The notes below the pieces were generated by a model. The model worked only from the letters and a program-made list of their open reading frames with translations, was not told the origin of the DNA and made no database searches. Of a DNA stretch of 64,000 nt, positions 17,552-25,833 are shown piece by piece. The stretch lies in NCBI GenBank assembly GCA_963782885.1, contig CAWALL010000006.1:207692-271691 (forward strand). The letters run 5' to 3'. This DNA is from DATAOG01 sp963782885 (lineage in GTDB: Bacteria > Pseudomonadota > Alphaproteobacteria > Geminicoccales > Geminicoccaceae). A program made the position numbers and the translations under genes. Every line of letters starts with the position of its first letter. Position 1 is the first letter of the stretch.

Positions 17552-18937
17552 ATGCAGTCAACCCTGGTGATCCTGGTGGTCGGCCTGACGCCCTCGCTGC
17601 TCGGCGAGCACACGCCGAACCTGCGGCGGCTCGCGGCCGCAGGCGGCCTGCGGCCGCTCGCGACGGTGACGCCCGCGGTCACCTGCACGGTGCAGTCGAC
17701 GCTGCTCACCGGCCTGCCGCCGTCCGGCCATGGTGCGGTCGCCAACGGCTGGTACTTCCGCGACCTCGCCGAGGTCTGGCTGTGGCGCCAGTCGAACCGG
17801 CTGATCGCCGGCGAGAAGATCTGGGAGGCGGCAAAGCGCCGCGACCCGGGCTTCACCTGCGCCCAGATGTTCTGGTGGTACAACATGTACTCCTCGGCCG
17901 ACTGGAGCGCCACGCCGCGGCCGATGTACCCGGCCGACGGCCGCAAGATCCCGGACCACTATACCCAGCCGGCCGAGCTGCACGACGAGCTCGACGCCAG
18001 GTTCGGACCGTTCCCGCTGTTCCGGTTCTGGGGCCCGGCGGCCGACATCGCGTCCAGCCGCTGGATCGCGCGCGCCACCGCCTACGTGCGCGAGACCAGG
18101 AAGCCCACGCTGACCTTCTGCTACCTGCCGCACCTCGACTACAACCTGCAGCGGCTCGGTCCCGATCTCGGCCAGCCGCGCCTCAAGCAGGACCTCGAGG
18201 AGATCGACGCGCTCGCGGGCGAGCTGATCGCGGCGGCCGAGCGCGACGGCGCCCGGATCATCGTGGTCTCCGAATACGGCATCACGCCGGTGACCGGCGC
18301 CATCCACATCAACCGGGCGCTGCGCGAGGCGGACCTGATCCGGGTCCGTCTCGAGCTCGGGCGCGAGGTCCTCGACCCCGGCGCCTCACCGGCGTTCGCG
18401 CTCGCCGACCATCAGGTCGCCCACGTCTACGTCCAGCACGGCCAGAGCGTCGCCGAGGTCAGATCGTTGCTGGAGGGCGTCGAGGGCATCGAGCAGGTGC
18501 TGGCCGAGGACGGCAAGCGCGCCCTCGGCCTCGATCATCCGCGCTCGGGCGAGCTGGTCGCGATCGCGCGCAGCGACCGCTGGTTTTCCTATTACTACTG
18601 GCTCGACGACGCCCGCGCCCCCGACTTCGCCCGCACCGTCGACATCCACAGGAAGCCCGGCTACGACCCGGTCGAGCTGTTCGTCGACCCGGCGATCCGC
18701 GTGCCGCCGGTCGCGGTCGGCTGGCGGCTCGCCAAGCGCAAGCTCGGGGCGCGCACGCTGCTCGACGTGATCTCGCTCAAGGCCACGGGCCTGGTCAAAG
18801 GCTCGCACGGCCGGCCGACCGACGATCCCGAGCACGGGCCGCTGGTGATCTCGAGCGTGCCCGAGCTCTTGCCCGCAGGCGCGCTCGAGGCGACCAGCTT
18901 CAAGCAGCTGGTCCTCGACCACGTCTTCGGGCGCTGA
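17552..18937 (+). CDS. eboF: EboF-like alkaline phosphatase/nucleotide pyrophosphatase family protein
   Basis: 461 residues. STLVILVVGLTPSLLG followed by TPNLRRLAAAG, then a threonine nucleophile region (TPAVTCTVQSTLLTG), NGWYFRD and YLPHLDYNLQRLG, place it in the type I phosphodiesterase/nucleotide pyrophosphatase family (PF01663), in the version that accompanies ebo operons. The remaining ebo genes lie 2-10 kb downstream on the other strand, so here it is detached from them. The start is uncertain: ATG 17552 gives a normal N-terminus but lacks a good ribosome-binding site; GTG 17519 is the alternative. No signal peptide is evident. The role in the ebo pathway (export or maturation of a metabolite) is known only at pathway level; the substrate is unknown. 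Confidence 0.8.
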   Translation: MQSTLVILVVGLTPSLLGEHTPNLRRLAAAGGLRPLATVTPAVTCTVQSTLLTGLPPSGHGAVANGWYFRDLAEVWLWRQSNRLIAGEKIWEAAKRRDPGFTCAQMFWWYNMYSSADWSATPRPMYPADGRKIPDHYTQPAELHDELDARFGPFPLFRFWGPAADIASSRWIARATAYVRETRKPTLTFCYLPHLDYNLQRLGPDLGQPRLKQDLEEIDALAGELIAAAERDGARIIVVSEYGITPVTGAIHINRALREADLIRVRLELGREVLDPGASPAFALADHQVAHVYVQHGQSVAEVRSLLEGVEGIEQVLAEDGKRALGLDHPRSGELVAIARSDRWFSYYYWLDDARAPDFARTVDIHRKPGYDPVELFVDPAIRVPPVAVGWRLAKRKLGARTLLDVISLKATGLVKGSHGRPTDDPEHGPLVISSVPELLPAGALEATSFKQLVLDHVFGR

Positions 18938-18938
18938 C

Positions 18939-19592
18939 TCACATCGGCGGCGCGGCGCCCTCCTCGCCGACGATCACCGCGAGCGCGGTGTGGCCGCCGT
19001 CGGCTCCGTCCCGGACGATCATGAAGGTCCTCTTGCCGGCCGCCAGGACCGAGCGGTCGGGCGCCTTCTCCAGGCGCACCACCGGAAGATCGTCCGGCAC
19101 GTAAATGGTCTGGCTGCCCTTGGTCTTCTGATCGCCCTCGCCCTGCTGATAGCGCACCTTGATCTCGCGCTGGTCGCCGACCTCCTCGACTTCGGCGACC
19201 GTCGCGTTGGTCATGGTGTTGGGCTCCTTGACCAGATCCCAGGGCACGTGGCCCTCGGCCGTGCCGCGCAGGTCGTCGGCGAAGATGTGGGCTTCGACCG
19301 CGACCCGCTTGTCGCCCGCGTCGATCGAGGTCAGGCCGATGTAGTCGCCCGCCCTGACCGCGCCGAGGGTGGCCGGGCGCACGACCAGGAACCGGGTCTT
19401 GTCATTGAGCGCGACGTCGAGCGTCTGGCCCTCGCGGGTCTTGACCGTCAGCTGGTCGCCATGGACGCTCTCGAGGGTGCCGCGCACCCGATAGGGCTTC
19501 TGCTCCTCGGCCCCGGCCGGCCCGGCCGCGCCGAGCGCACAGGTCGCGACCACGATCGCCAACGTCCAGACTCCTCGTCCCCACCTGCTCAT
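18939..19592 (-). CDS. Secreted beta-rich protein of unknown function
   Basis: 217 residues with a clear signal peptide ending near AGAEEQ. After it comes a repeating pattern of short strands (YRVRGTLESVHGDQLTVKT, TLDVALNDKTRF, VRAGDYIGLTSID) that suggests an OB-like or DUF5666-like beta-barrel, then a polar region. I do not recognise a named family. ATG 19592 has GGAGGGGAG just upstream; an in-frame start at 19628 would precede it without a signal. It converges on eboF with one base between the stops, and is divergent from the fasciclin gene. Confidence 0.7.
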   Translation of the reverse strand: MSRWGRGVWTLAIVVATCALGAAGPAGAEEQKPYRVRGTLESVHGDQLTVKTREGQTLDVALNDKTRFLVVRPATLGAVRAGDYIGLTSIDAGDKRVAVEAHIFADDLRGTAEGHVPWDLVKEPNTMTNATVAEVEEVGDQREIKVRYQQGEGDQKTKGSQTIYVPDDLPVVRLEKAPDRSVLAAGKRTFMIVRDGADGGHTALAVIVGEEGAAPPM

Positions 19593-19639
19593 CTCGCTCC
19601 CCTCCCGATTTCGCGCCCTGGCGCACACTTTACGACGCT

Positions 19640-19704
19640 CAGCCCCGACCGGCTATTCCCCATGACGTTTCCCCATGACGTTCAGCCCCGGCCGGCTATT
19701 CCCC
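19640..19704. repeat. Short imperfect tandem duplication in intergenic DNA
   Basis: CAGCCCCGACCGGCTATTCC at 19640-19659 recurs with one base changed 43 bases later (19683-19702). Between them CCCCATGACGTT occurs twice. It lies in the 332-base divergent gap between the secreted beta-rich protein and the fasciclin gene. It may be a doubled regulator site or simple slippage. Confidence 0.6.
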
Positions 19705-19836
19705 CGAACGGACCGCCCGGTCTCGACCCCGGTTCACGATCGATCGCTTCTGGTTCTTCTTCAATCATCGGCCATTTGCCAATATCGATCTGATAATTCT
19801 TGCCATGATCACAATCCTGAGAAGATCTAATTTCAT

Positions 19837-19861
19837 GGAACCCCTGTAGAACTCTGGCGTT
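19837..19861 (+). promoter_or_regulatory. EcfG-type general-stress promoter for the fasciclin gene
   Basis: GGAAC at 19837-19841 is followed after exactly 16 bases by CGTT at 19858-19861. This is the consensus of alphaproteobacterial EcfG sigma factors (GGAAC, 16-17 bases, CGTT). The putative -10 lies about 63 bases before the fasciclin ATG, in locally AT-rich DNA. A second perfect copy precedes the other repeat-containing secreted protein at 34461. Confidence 0.6.
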
Positions 19862-19924
19862 GACCAACCAAGTCGGGCAGCTCCGCGCGGCCGGCATTCA
19901 CATCATCTCAGAAGGGAAAGCGCT

Positions 19925-21028
19925 ATGACTTACACGAGAAGCTTGCTCACGGCGGCCCTGGTGGCAGCGCCGCTCAGCGCGATCGGCTTCGGCGCGCAGG
20001 CCGCGGACGTCGTGAGCACGATCCAGAACCAGCAGCAGTTCAGCACGCTGGCGAAGGCGATCAAGTCGGCCGGGATCGCCGACTCCCTGAAGGGCAGCGG
20101 ACCGTACACGATCTTCGCGCCGACCGACCAGGCGTTCGCGCAGCTGCCGCCGGGGACGATGGACTACCTGATGCAGCAGGGCAACCAGGACCAGCTCAAG
20201 AGCCTCTTGCAGTACCACGTGGTCGAGGGCAAGCGGCTCCAGGCCGACCAGGTGATCGGCAAGCAGACCAAGGTCGACACCCTCGAGGGCGACAGCCTGT
20301 CGATCGATGGCACCGGCCGGATGGTGATGCTGGTGCCGACCGGGCTGACGGTCACGCGGGTCGGCGATCAGGTGCTCGTCAAGCGGGACGTAGCCGCGAT
20401 GAGCGCGCCCGCGGTCGAGGTCGCGCCCGCCGCCGGCCAGAATGGTCAGAAGAGTGGCCAGCAGGCCCAGTCCGGCGGCAGTTCCAGCAGCAATGGTCAG
20501 CAGCAGGCGTCCGCCAGCAACGCGGGGCAGACCCATCAGCGCCAGGCGTCGGCGACCGACACCAGCGCCGACCAGCAGGCGCAGACCGACGTGACCCAGC
20601 AGGGCGACATGCCCGCGACCAAGCATCAGGAGCAGGTGCTGAAGGACCAGCCCAAGACCGAGCAGCGCCAGACCATGGCTCAGACCGAGGGCGCGATGCC
20701 ATCGACGAAGCACCAGCGGGAGGTCCTGCGCGGCCAGCAGCCGGGCGAGCAGCCGAACGGACAGCAGGCCAGTAACCAGCAGGGCGGCCAGCAGGCCGGC
20801 AACGGCCAGCAGATGGCGGCGCGCGAGAGCGGCCAGAACCAGGGCGCGCTGCGCCAGGCGACCGTGATCGGCGGCCCGATCAAGGCCGACAATGGCGTGA
20901 TCTACGCGATCGACGGCGTGCTGGTGCCGCAGTCGATCCTCTCGCAGGTCGAGAGCCACGCTCAGCAGCAGGGCCAGGGCCAGATGCAGAACAACCAGCA
21001 GGGCCAGAGCCAGCAGAACAAGGGCTGA
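19925..21028 (+). CDS. Secreted fasciclin (FAS1) protein with Gln-rich insertion
   Basis: 367 residues with a signal peptide (1-27). Residues ~28-157 are most of a FAS1 adhesion domain (the H1 box YTIFAPTDQAFAQLP at 61-75, then YHVVEGKRLQADQVI). The final FAS1 element, NGVIYAIDGVLVPQSI, appears only at about 323-338. Between them lie ~155 residues rich in Gln, Ser, Ala and Asn, containing two copies of a MPxTKHQ..VL..Q motif 29 residues apart; a Gln-rich tail follows. AAGGGA precedes ATG 19925. FAS1 domains mediate extracellular adhesion. Transcription is probably from the EcfG-type promoter upstream, and a strong hairpin follows the stop. Confidence 0.88.
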   Translation: MTYTRSLLTAALVAAPLSAIGFGAQAADVVSTIQNQQQFSTLAKAIKSAGIADSLKGSGPYTIFAPTDQAFAQLPPGTMDYLMQQGNQDQLKSLLQYHVVEGKRLQADQVIGKQTKVDTLEGDSLSIDGTGRMVMLVPTGLTVTRVGDQVLVKRDVAAMSAPAVEVAPAAGQNGQKSGQQAQSGGSSSSNGQQQASASNAGQTHQRQASATDTSADQQAQTDVTQQGDMPATKHQEQVLKDQPKTEQRQTMAQTEGAMPSTKHQREVLRGQQPGEQPNGQQASNQQGGQQAGNGQQMAARESGQNQGALRQATVIGGPIKADNGVIYAIDGVLVPQSILSQVESHAQQQGQGQMQNNQQGQSQQNKG

Positions 21029-21050
21029 CCTTCGAGCGAAGCCCGAACGA

Positions 21051-21082
21051 ACGGGGCCGGCAGCGAGGCTGCCGGCCCCGTT
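21051..21082. terminator. Strong hairpin terminator between fasciclin and eboB
   Basis: A perfect 14-base stem (ACGGGGCCGGCAGC at 21051-21064 with its complement at 21068-21081) closes a 3-base loop. It is 22 bases after the fasciclin stop and 18 bases before the convergent eboB stop, so it may serve both strands. Only two T residues follow, typical for GC-rich genomes. Confidence 0.8.
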
Positions 21083-21099
21083 GCATGCCCGAACCGCCG

Positions 21100-22023
21100 C
21101 TATTCGATCAGCAGCTGATCCATCGGCCGCCGCGCCTTGGGCTCCTCGACCCTGGGCTCGCGGCCGCCGCGCAGGATCGAATTACCCTCGTAGACGGTCC
21201 GCTGGTCGATCGCTGGCGGGTTCAGCCAGTCGTCCTCGCGGATCTGGCCGCTCTGACCGTAGGCGTCGAGCGCGTTCTGATAGCAGATCAGGCGGACGTG
21301 CTCCTCGGGGACGCCGCGCTGGAGCGCGAGTTTCGCGGTCTTGGGCACGCCGAGCGGCTCCGAGATGCCCCAGTCGCAGGCGGAATCGACGATGATCCGC
21401 TCAGGCCCATACTGGCGCACGATCTCGACCATGCGCTCGTTGCCCATCTTGGTGCTCGGATAGATCGAGAACGCCGCCCAGAAGCCGCGGTCCAGCACCT
21501 CCTGCACGGTCTCCTCGTTGTTGTGGTCGATCACGACCTTGGACGGCGCCAGCCCGTGCTCCTCGAGCACGTCCATCGAGCGCGTGGTGCCCCGCTTCTT
21601 GTCGCGATGCGGGGTGTGGATCATGACCGGCAGCTCCAGCTCCTTGGCGAGCTCGAGCTGGAGCCGGAAATATTTGTCCTCGAGCTCGGTCTGCTCGTCG
21701 TAGCCGATCTCGCCGATCGCGACCACGCCCTCCTTGAGCGCGAAGCGCGGCAGGATCTCCATCACGCCTTCGGCCAGCTCCTGATTGTTCGCCTCCTTGG
21801 AATTGAGGCCGATCGTGCAGTAGTGCCGGATGCCGAACTGGCCCGCCCGGAAGCGCTCCCAGCCGACGATCGCCGACAGGTAGTCGATGTAGGTGCCGAC
21901 ATGGGTGCGCGGCTGGCCGATCCAGAACGCGGGCTCGATCAGCGCGACGATCCCGGCCGCGGCCATCGCCTCGTAGTCGTCGGTGGTCCGCGAGATCATG
22001 TGGGTGTGCGGATCGATGAACAT
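21100..22023 (-). CDS. eboB: EboB-like TatD-family metal-dependent hydrolase
   Basis: 307 residues. Amidohydrolase/TatD signatures are all present: FIDPHTHM at the N-terminus (paired metal-binding histidines), VVAIGEIGYDE, LPVMIHTPHRDK, VVIDHNNEE and RIIVDSACDWG. This long, internally conserved form is the one found with ebo genes. ATG 22023 has GAGGAGG eight bases upstream. The gene is separated from eboA by a divergently read SRPBCC gene, so it needs its own promoter in the 96-base gap at 22024-22119. The reaction is unknown; the ebo pathway moves or matures a metabolite, and in cyanobacteria it is needed for periplasmic delivery of the scytonemin precursor. Confidence 0.85.
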   Translation of the reverse strand: MFIDPHTHMISRTTDDYEAMAAAGIVALIEPAFWIGQPRTHVGTYIDYLSAIVGWERFRAGQFGIRHYCTIGLNSKEANNQELAEGVMEILPRFALKEGVVAIGEIGYDEQTELEDKYFRLQLELAKELELPVMIHTPHRDKKRGTTRSMDVLEEHGLAPSKVVIDHNNEETVQEVLDRGFWAAFSIYPSTKMGNERMVEIVRQYGPERIIVDSACDWGISEPLGVPKTAKLALQRGVPEEHVRLICYQNALDAYGQSGQIREDDWLNPPAIDQRTVYEGNSILRGGREPRVEEPKARRPMDQLLIE

Positions 22024-22119
22024 GGACGAGCCTCCTCAGAGCGCTGCGGAACGCCGGTCGGAAATGCTAGCATCATGGCGCGGGCCGCTCCAGGCCTCGC
22101 CGATCGGAAGGAGAGACGC

Positions 22120-22587
22120 ATGCCCGTCATCCCCGAGGTGTTCGTCCACAGAGACGAGGACACGCTGGTACTCGCGATCCAGCTGCCGGCGACGGCGGCG
22201 AGGGTCTGGTCGGCCTTGACCGATCCGGCGCAGATCCACGCCTGGTGGGGCGACGTCGTGACGCTCGACGCCCGCCCGGGCGGCCGCTTCGTCGAGCGCT
22301 GGACCGACCAGGGCGGCTCCGGCATCACCACCACGGGCACCGTGACCCGCGTTGTGCCCGAGCAGCTGCTCGAGCTCACCTGGGCGGACGAGGGCTGGAG
22401 TGCCGCCACGACGGTCGCCTTCGAGATCCAGCCGCTCGCGTCCGGCTGCCGGCTCCGCCTCGAGCACCGCGGCTGGGCAGGCCTGCCGGAGGACGAGCGC
22501 GACGAGCTGATGGAGGACCATGCGGCGGGCTGGACACGGCAGCTGAAGAGCCTGGCCGCACGCCTGCAGCAGGGGGCGAGCGCCTAG
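22120..22587 (+). CDS. SRPBCC/AHSA1-domain protein
   Basis: 155 residues forming one START/Bet v1-like fold. Signatures are ARVWSALTDPAQIHAWWGD, RPGGRFVERW, ELTWADEGW and a late HRGW...AGWTRQL segment, as in AHSA1-type ligand-binding proteins. GGAAGGAGA six bases before ATG 22120 fixes the start. It lies divergent from eboB and convergent with eboA, splitting the ebo genes. Proteins of this family bind small hydrophobic ligands or act as toxin/antitoxin-like or chaperone-like regulators; nothing here decides which. Confidence 0.82.
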   Translation: MPVIPEVFVHRDEDTLVLAIQLPATAARVWSALTDPAQIHAWWGDVVTLDARPGGRFVERWTDQGGSGITTTGTVTRVVPEQLLELTWADEGWSAATTVAFEIQPLASGCRLRLEHRGWAGLPEDERDELMEDHAAGWTRQLKSLAARLQQGASA

Positions 22588-22628
22588 CACCGATGCCCAC
22601 GGCTGGCCGTGGCGCGGACGAGCCGGCC

Positions 22629-23480
22629 TCACTGGGCGAGGCGGTCCCAGCTGAGGTCGCCGCGCTCGATCGCCGCTAGCAGATCCGGGGCGGCGGCGAG
22701 CAGCTCCTTGGCCCGGGCATCGGGACAGGCGGCGAGCGCCAGCGCCGCGGCCTGGCGTTCGGTCGAATTGCCGGTCGCGAGCACGCGCTGCAGATCGGCC
22801 AGCCCGTCGGCGTCGGCGAAGGGGCCGACGCAGCGCCAGAGCTCCGGGCTGACCGGTCGCCCGGCCGCCCAGCGCTCGTGGGCATAGTCGCAGAGCATGC
22901 GCGCGAGCGCCGGGTTGGCGCGCTGATCCAGGCCCTGGATCGGCCCGAGCGTCGAGCCGACGAACAGCGCCTTCAGCACCATGTGGTTCCAGCGGTTTTC
23001 CGAGAACTGCTCGCGCGGATAGGGGTTGCGATGGGCGACCGCCTCGAACACCGCACGCATGTTGGAGCGGGTGCCTTCGGCCGCCTGGGCCTCGAGGAGC
23101 GAAGGCTCGGGATAGAGCGGCAGCCCGCGGAAGAACGCGATCGCCTCGGCGACGTCCGCAGTCCGGCAGAGCTGGACGAAGCGCGCGGCAAAGCGCTCGC
23201 CGCTGCCGGCGGTCAACAAAATCAGGATGCGCGCTGCCTGATCGAGGCTCCAGCCGCCGGGATCCCAGCCGGCGCGTGCCGCCTCGGCCTGCTTCAGATC
23301 GGCGTCGGTCAGCTCGAGATCCGCCCGGCCAAGCTTGCGCGGCACGAGGCCCAGCGCGACGTAAAGATCGCGATCGGCGGCAGCGCCCGCGAGCTTCGCC
23401 AGCTGCTCATCGAGCCAGGCGACCGCATCCGGCGGCAGCTGCCGTCGCAGCCAGAGGCTCAGGAGATCCGTGGCGCTCGA
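22629..23480 (-). CDS. eboA: EboA-family protein
   Basis: 283 residues. NMRAVFEAVAHRNPYPREQF, NRWNHMVLKALFVGS, GLDQRANPALARMLCDYAHE and RPVSPELWRCVGPF are the hallmark strings of EboA, an alpha-helical protein of unknown function found only with ebo clusters. The start is inferred as TTG 23480: an AGGAG lies seven bases upstream and the N-terminus then reads SSATDLLSLWLRRQLPP, as expected. An earlier TTG at 23537 would run through a GC hairpin. It follows the sorbosone-dehydrogenase-like gene by 101 bases and is the last gene of the leftward ebo transcript. Confidence 0.85.
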   Translation of the reverse strand, partial: SSATDLLSLWLRRQLPPDAVAWLDEQLAKLAGAAADRDLYVALGLVPRKLGRADLELTDADLKQAEAARAGWDPGGWSLDQAARILILLTAGSGERFAARFVQLCRTADVAEAIAFFRGLPLYPEPSLLEAQAAEGTRSNMRAVFEAVAHRNPYPREQFSENRWNHMVLKALFVGSTLGPIQGLDQRANPALARMLCDYAHERWAAGRPVSPELWRCVGPFADADGLADLQRVLATGNSTERQAAALALAACPDARAKELLAAAPDLLAAIERGDLSWDRLAQ

Positions 23481-23536
23481 CAACGCTCCACTCCTGACCC
23501 CGGGTGCCTGGCGCGTGCCGGAGGCCCGGGGCAGCA

Positions 23537-23569
23537 ACGGGCGCCGGCCGTCAACCCGCCGGCGCCCGT
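23537..23569 (-). terminator. Perfect hairpin upstream of eboA
   Basis: ACGGGCGCCGGC at 23537-23548 pairs perfectly with GCCGGCGCCCGT at 23558-23569 over a 9-base loop. It begins 12 bases after the stop of the sorbosone-dehydrogenase-like gene and ends 56 bases before the inferred eboA start. It could be a partial terminator or an mRNA-stabilising element that lowers eboA relative to the genes before it. Confidence 0.55.
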
Positions 23570-23581
23570 CGCCTCAGGCAT

Positions 23582-25246
23582 TTACATGGCCTTCTTCTTA
23601 ATGGTCCAGATCACGCCCGACTTCGGCGTCGTGTAGAACGGTGTCGGCTTGGTGAAGTCGCCGAACACCTCGCCGTAGTCGACCACGTACATGGTCTTGC
23701 CGTCGTTGGAGAACACGACGTCGTTCGGGCGCTCCAGGCCGCCCCGGTTCTCGGGCTTCTGGTACGCGTTCGGGCCCATGTCGATGTTGCGAGCGAAGTA
23801 CGACCACTTGACGCCGGTGGGCTCCAGGAACTCGACCCTGAGCACCGCCGGCCAGGTCGGGGTCAGGCTCTCCGGGCCCGTGTCGAGAATGCCATAGACC
23901 GCCCCGTACAGGTCATTCTGACTGCTGAAGCCATCGTTGCTCCAGGCGATGCCGTCGATCGGGTTGTTGGTGTCCCACTCGAGCACCGGATTGATGTAGC
24001 CGTTGGGGTCGGGGTTGGCCATGATCAGCGGCACGCCCCGGTTGCCGTCGACATGCTTTTGCCAGTGATACGGGTAGACCGGCGGCACGAACGGCTTGTC
24101 GCCGATGTAGAGCTCAGGATAGGGCCGCTCGACCGGGTTGCCCTTGTAGTAGTCCCAGCCGTAGCGCTTGGTGTCGACGAACAGAAAGCCCTCCTTGTCG
24201 GGGAAGCCGGCGTCCTGGCCCTTTTCGGTCACGATCCAGAGCTTCTCGGCACCGTTCGCGATCCGCCGGTTGCCCAGATCGTTGGCGCCGTTGTCGGAGA
24301 CCGCGAGCGCGTTCTCGAAGCGCGAGCCCTTGGGCCCGAAGGCGACGCCCGACTGGTTGCGGAAGCCGAAGGCGTAGACCTCCATCTTCTCGTGCGGATA
24401 GATGCCGTCGGAACCCTGGGCGTCGAGCTTGACCCGCATGATCGAGCCGCCGCACGGCACCTGCGCCTTGATCTTCATACCCGGCTTGGCCGGCACGCCG
24501 ACCGGCAGCAGGGCCCCGGTCATGCGACCGTCGGACGACTTCATGTTGAGGCCGGTGTGGACGATGTCGCGGCACATCGGATCGTGCGGCGTGGTGCCGA
24601 AGCCGTCCTTGTGCTTGACCCAGAACGGATCGTTCGGGATGTCGGTCCAGCCGTGGTTGTCCGGATCGGCGAAGCCGACATTGCTCGGGTTCCCGAGCGC
24701 GAAATAGAGGTAGCCGTCCTTGCAGGTGATGCCGCCGTTGCGGTGATCGCCGATCGGCAGATCCTTCACGATCTCCTTGAGCTCGCCGTTGACGCCGTCG
24801 ATCTCCCAGATCTTCTCCGCGTATTCCGGGATGTAGATCTTGTGATTTTCGGGGCAGTAAGAGAGCTCGTTCATCGCGGTCGTGAACTTGTCGACCCCGA
24901 TGTCCTTGATGAACTTGCCGTTCTTGTCGAACACCTTGACACGCGGAGATTCGAACTCGTCGGCCGCCGGGCTGCCGAGCAAGGGCGGCGAGACCACGAC
25001 CCAGAGATTGCCGTCGCCGTCGACGGTGGCGGCCGAGGGCGCGTTCAGACCCTTGACGAACACCCCGACCTCGTAGCCGTCGGGCACGACGACCTTGGCC
25101 GGATTGGGCTCGATCGCCGTGCGCTTGGCCCAGCCGCCGGAGTCGCCGCTGCCGGCCGTGGCGGCGGCTTCCATGTCGGCGTAGGCCATAGAGGCCGGCA
25201 ACAGCAGCGCTCCGGCCGAGAGCGCGAGACAGGACCAGATTTTCAT
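23582..25246 (-). CDS. Secreted sorbosone/glucose-dehydrogenase-like beta-propeller protein
   Basis: 554 residues with a signal peptide ending near AYADME. It contains repeated propeller-type segments: GLNAPSAATVDGDGNLWVV, GGITCKDGYLYFALGN, FRNQSGVAFGPKG and LERPNDVVFSNDGKTMYVVDYGE. These are typical of PQQ-dependent sorbosone/aldose dehydrogenase-like periplasmic proteins. GGGGGAA precedes ATG 25246. The gene upstream encodes a c-type cytochrome, which suits a periplasmic quinoprotein passing electrons to it. Whether PQQ is bound cannot be judged by eye. Its place inside the ebo gene run is unusual. Confidence 0.78.
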   Translation of the reverse strand: MKIWSCLALSAGALLLPASMAYADMEAAATAGSGDSGGWAKRTAIEPNPAKVVVPDGYEVGVFVKGLNAPSAATVDGDGNLWVVVSPPLLGSPAADEFESPRVKVFDKNGKFIKDIGVDKFTTAMNELSYCPENHKIYIPEYAEKIWEIDGVNGELKEIVKDLPIGDHRNGGITCKDGYLYFALGNPSNVGFADPDNHGWTDIPNDPFWVKHKDGFGTTPHDPMCRDIVHTGLNMKSSDGRMTGALLPVGVPAKPGMKIKAQVPCGGSIMRVKLDAQGSDGIYPHEKMEVYAFGFRNQSGVAFGPKGSRFENALAVSDNGANDLGNRRIANGAEKLWIVTEKGQDAGFPDKEGFLFVDTKRYGWDYYKGNPVERPYPELYIGDKPFVPPVYPYHWQKHVDGNRGVPLIMANPDPNGYINPVLEWDTNNPIDGIAWSNDGFSSQNDLYGAVYGILDTGPESLTPTWPAVLRVEFLEPTGVKWSYFARNIDMGPNAYQKPENRGGLERPNDVVFSNDGKTMYVVDYGEVFGDFTKPTPFYTTPKSGVIWTIKKKAM

Positions 25247-25307
25247 TATTTCCCCCTGCGATGGACGGCGGCCTGGCGCCGCCGCGTTTCTTGGTCGTGC
25301 AGATTGC

Positions 25308-25730
25308 TCAGTAGGTCGGCAGGGTGCGGATGAAGGCGATCACGTCTTTGACGTCCTGGTCGCTCAAGGTCGACTTCCAGGACGGCATGAACCCGCTCTT
25401 CCCCACGGCGGCCCCCCCTTCCGTGATCACTGTATACAAAAAGCCGTCGGGGAGGAACTCGATATAGTCCTTTTTGGTGAGATTGCCGATGTGCGGCATG
25501 AAGGTCATGCCCTCGCCGCGCCCGTCCGGGCCGTGGCAGCCGCGACAGTAGCGCTGGAACAACTGGTTGCCGTGCTCGGGATCGCCGCCGGTGAAATGCT
25601 CGACGTCGCCCAGCGCCTGATCGTGCGGGATCTGATCGGCCGGCGCCTGCTCGTTCTGAGCGAGCGCGCGGACGGCCACCGAGAGCAGGCACAAGGCGCC
25701 GAGCGCCGACAACAGGATGAGCCGCCGCAT
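25308..25730 (-). CDS. Periplasmic c-type cytochrome
   Basis: 140 residues with a signal peptide (cut near ALAQNE). The single haem site CRGCHGPDGRGEGM lies near residue 62, with a likely distal methionine in SGFMPSWKSTLSDQDV; the VIAFIRTLP helix ends the domain, as in class I cytochromes. GGGGAGGGA precedes ATG 25730. It lies 103 bases after eboC and 61 bases before the dehydrogenase-like gene, so the pair probably forms a periplasmic electron-transfer module. Confidence 0.9.
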   Translation of the reverse strand: MRRLILLSALGALCLLSVAVRALAQNEQAPADQIPHDQALGDVEHFTGGDPEHGNQLFQRYCRGCHGPDGRGEGMTFMPHIGNLTKKDYIEFLPDGFLYTVITEGGAAVGKSGFMPSWKSTLSDQDVKDVIAFIRTLPTY

Positions 25731-25833
25731 CTTCCCTCCCCGATCTGATGGCTCTGCCTCGCCTTGGGCGCAATCTAAAAGGGCCGGGCGCGTTCCGCCA
25801 GCCGGAGATGAGCTCCCGGCCGCGCGCGCAGGC

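Noticed and set aside
23504..25333. A rightward 609-codon frame opposite the sorbosone-dehydrogenase-like gene
   Set aside because: The leftward frame has a signal peptide, a ribosome-binding site and propeller motifs; the rightward one is a compositional shadow.
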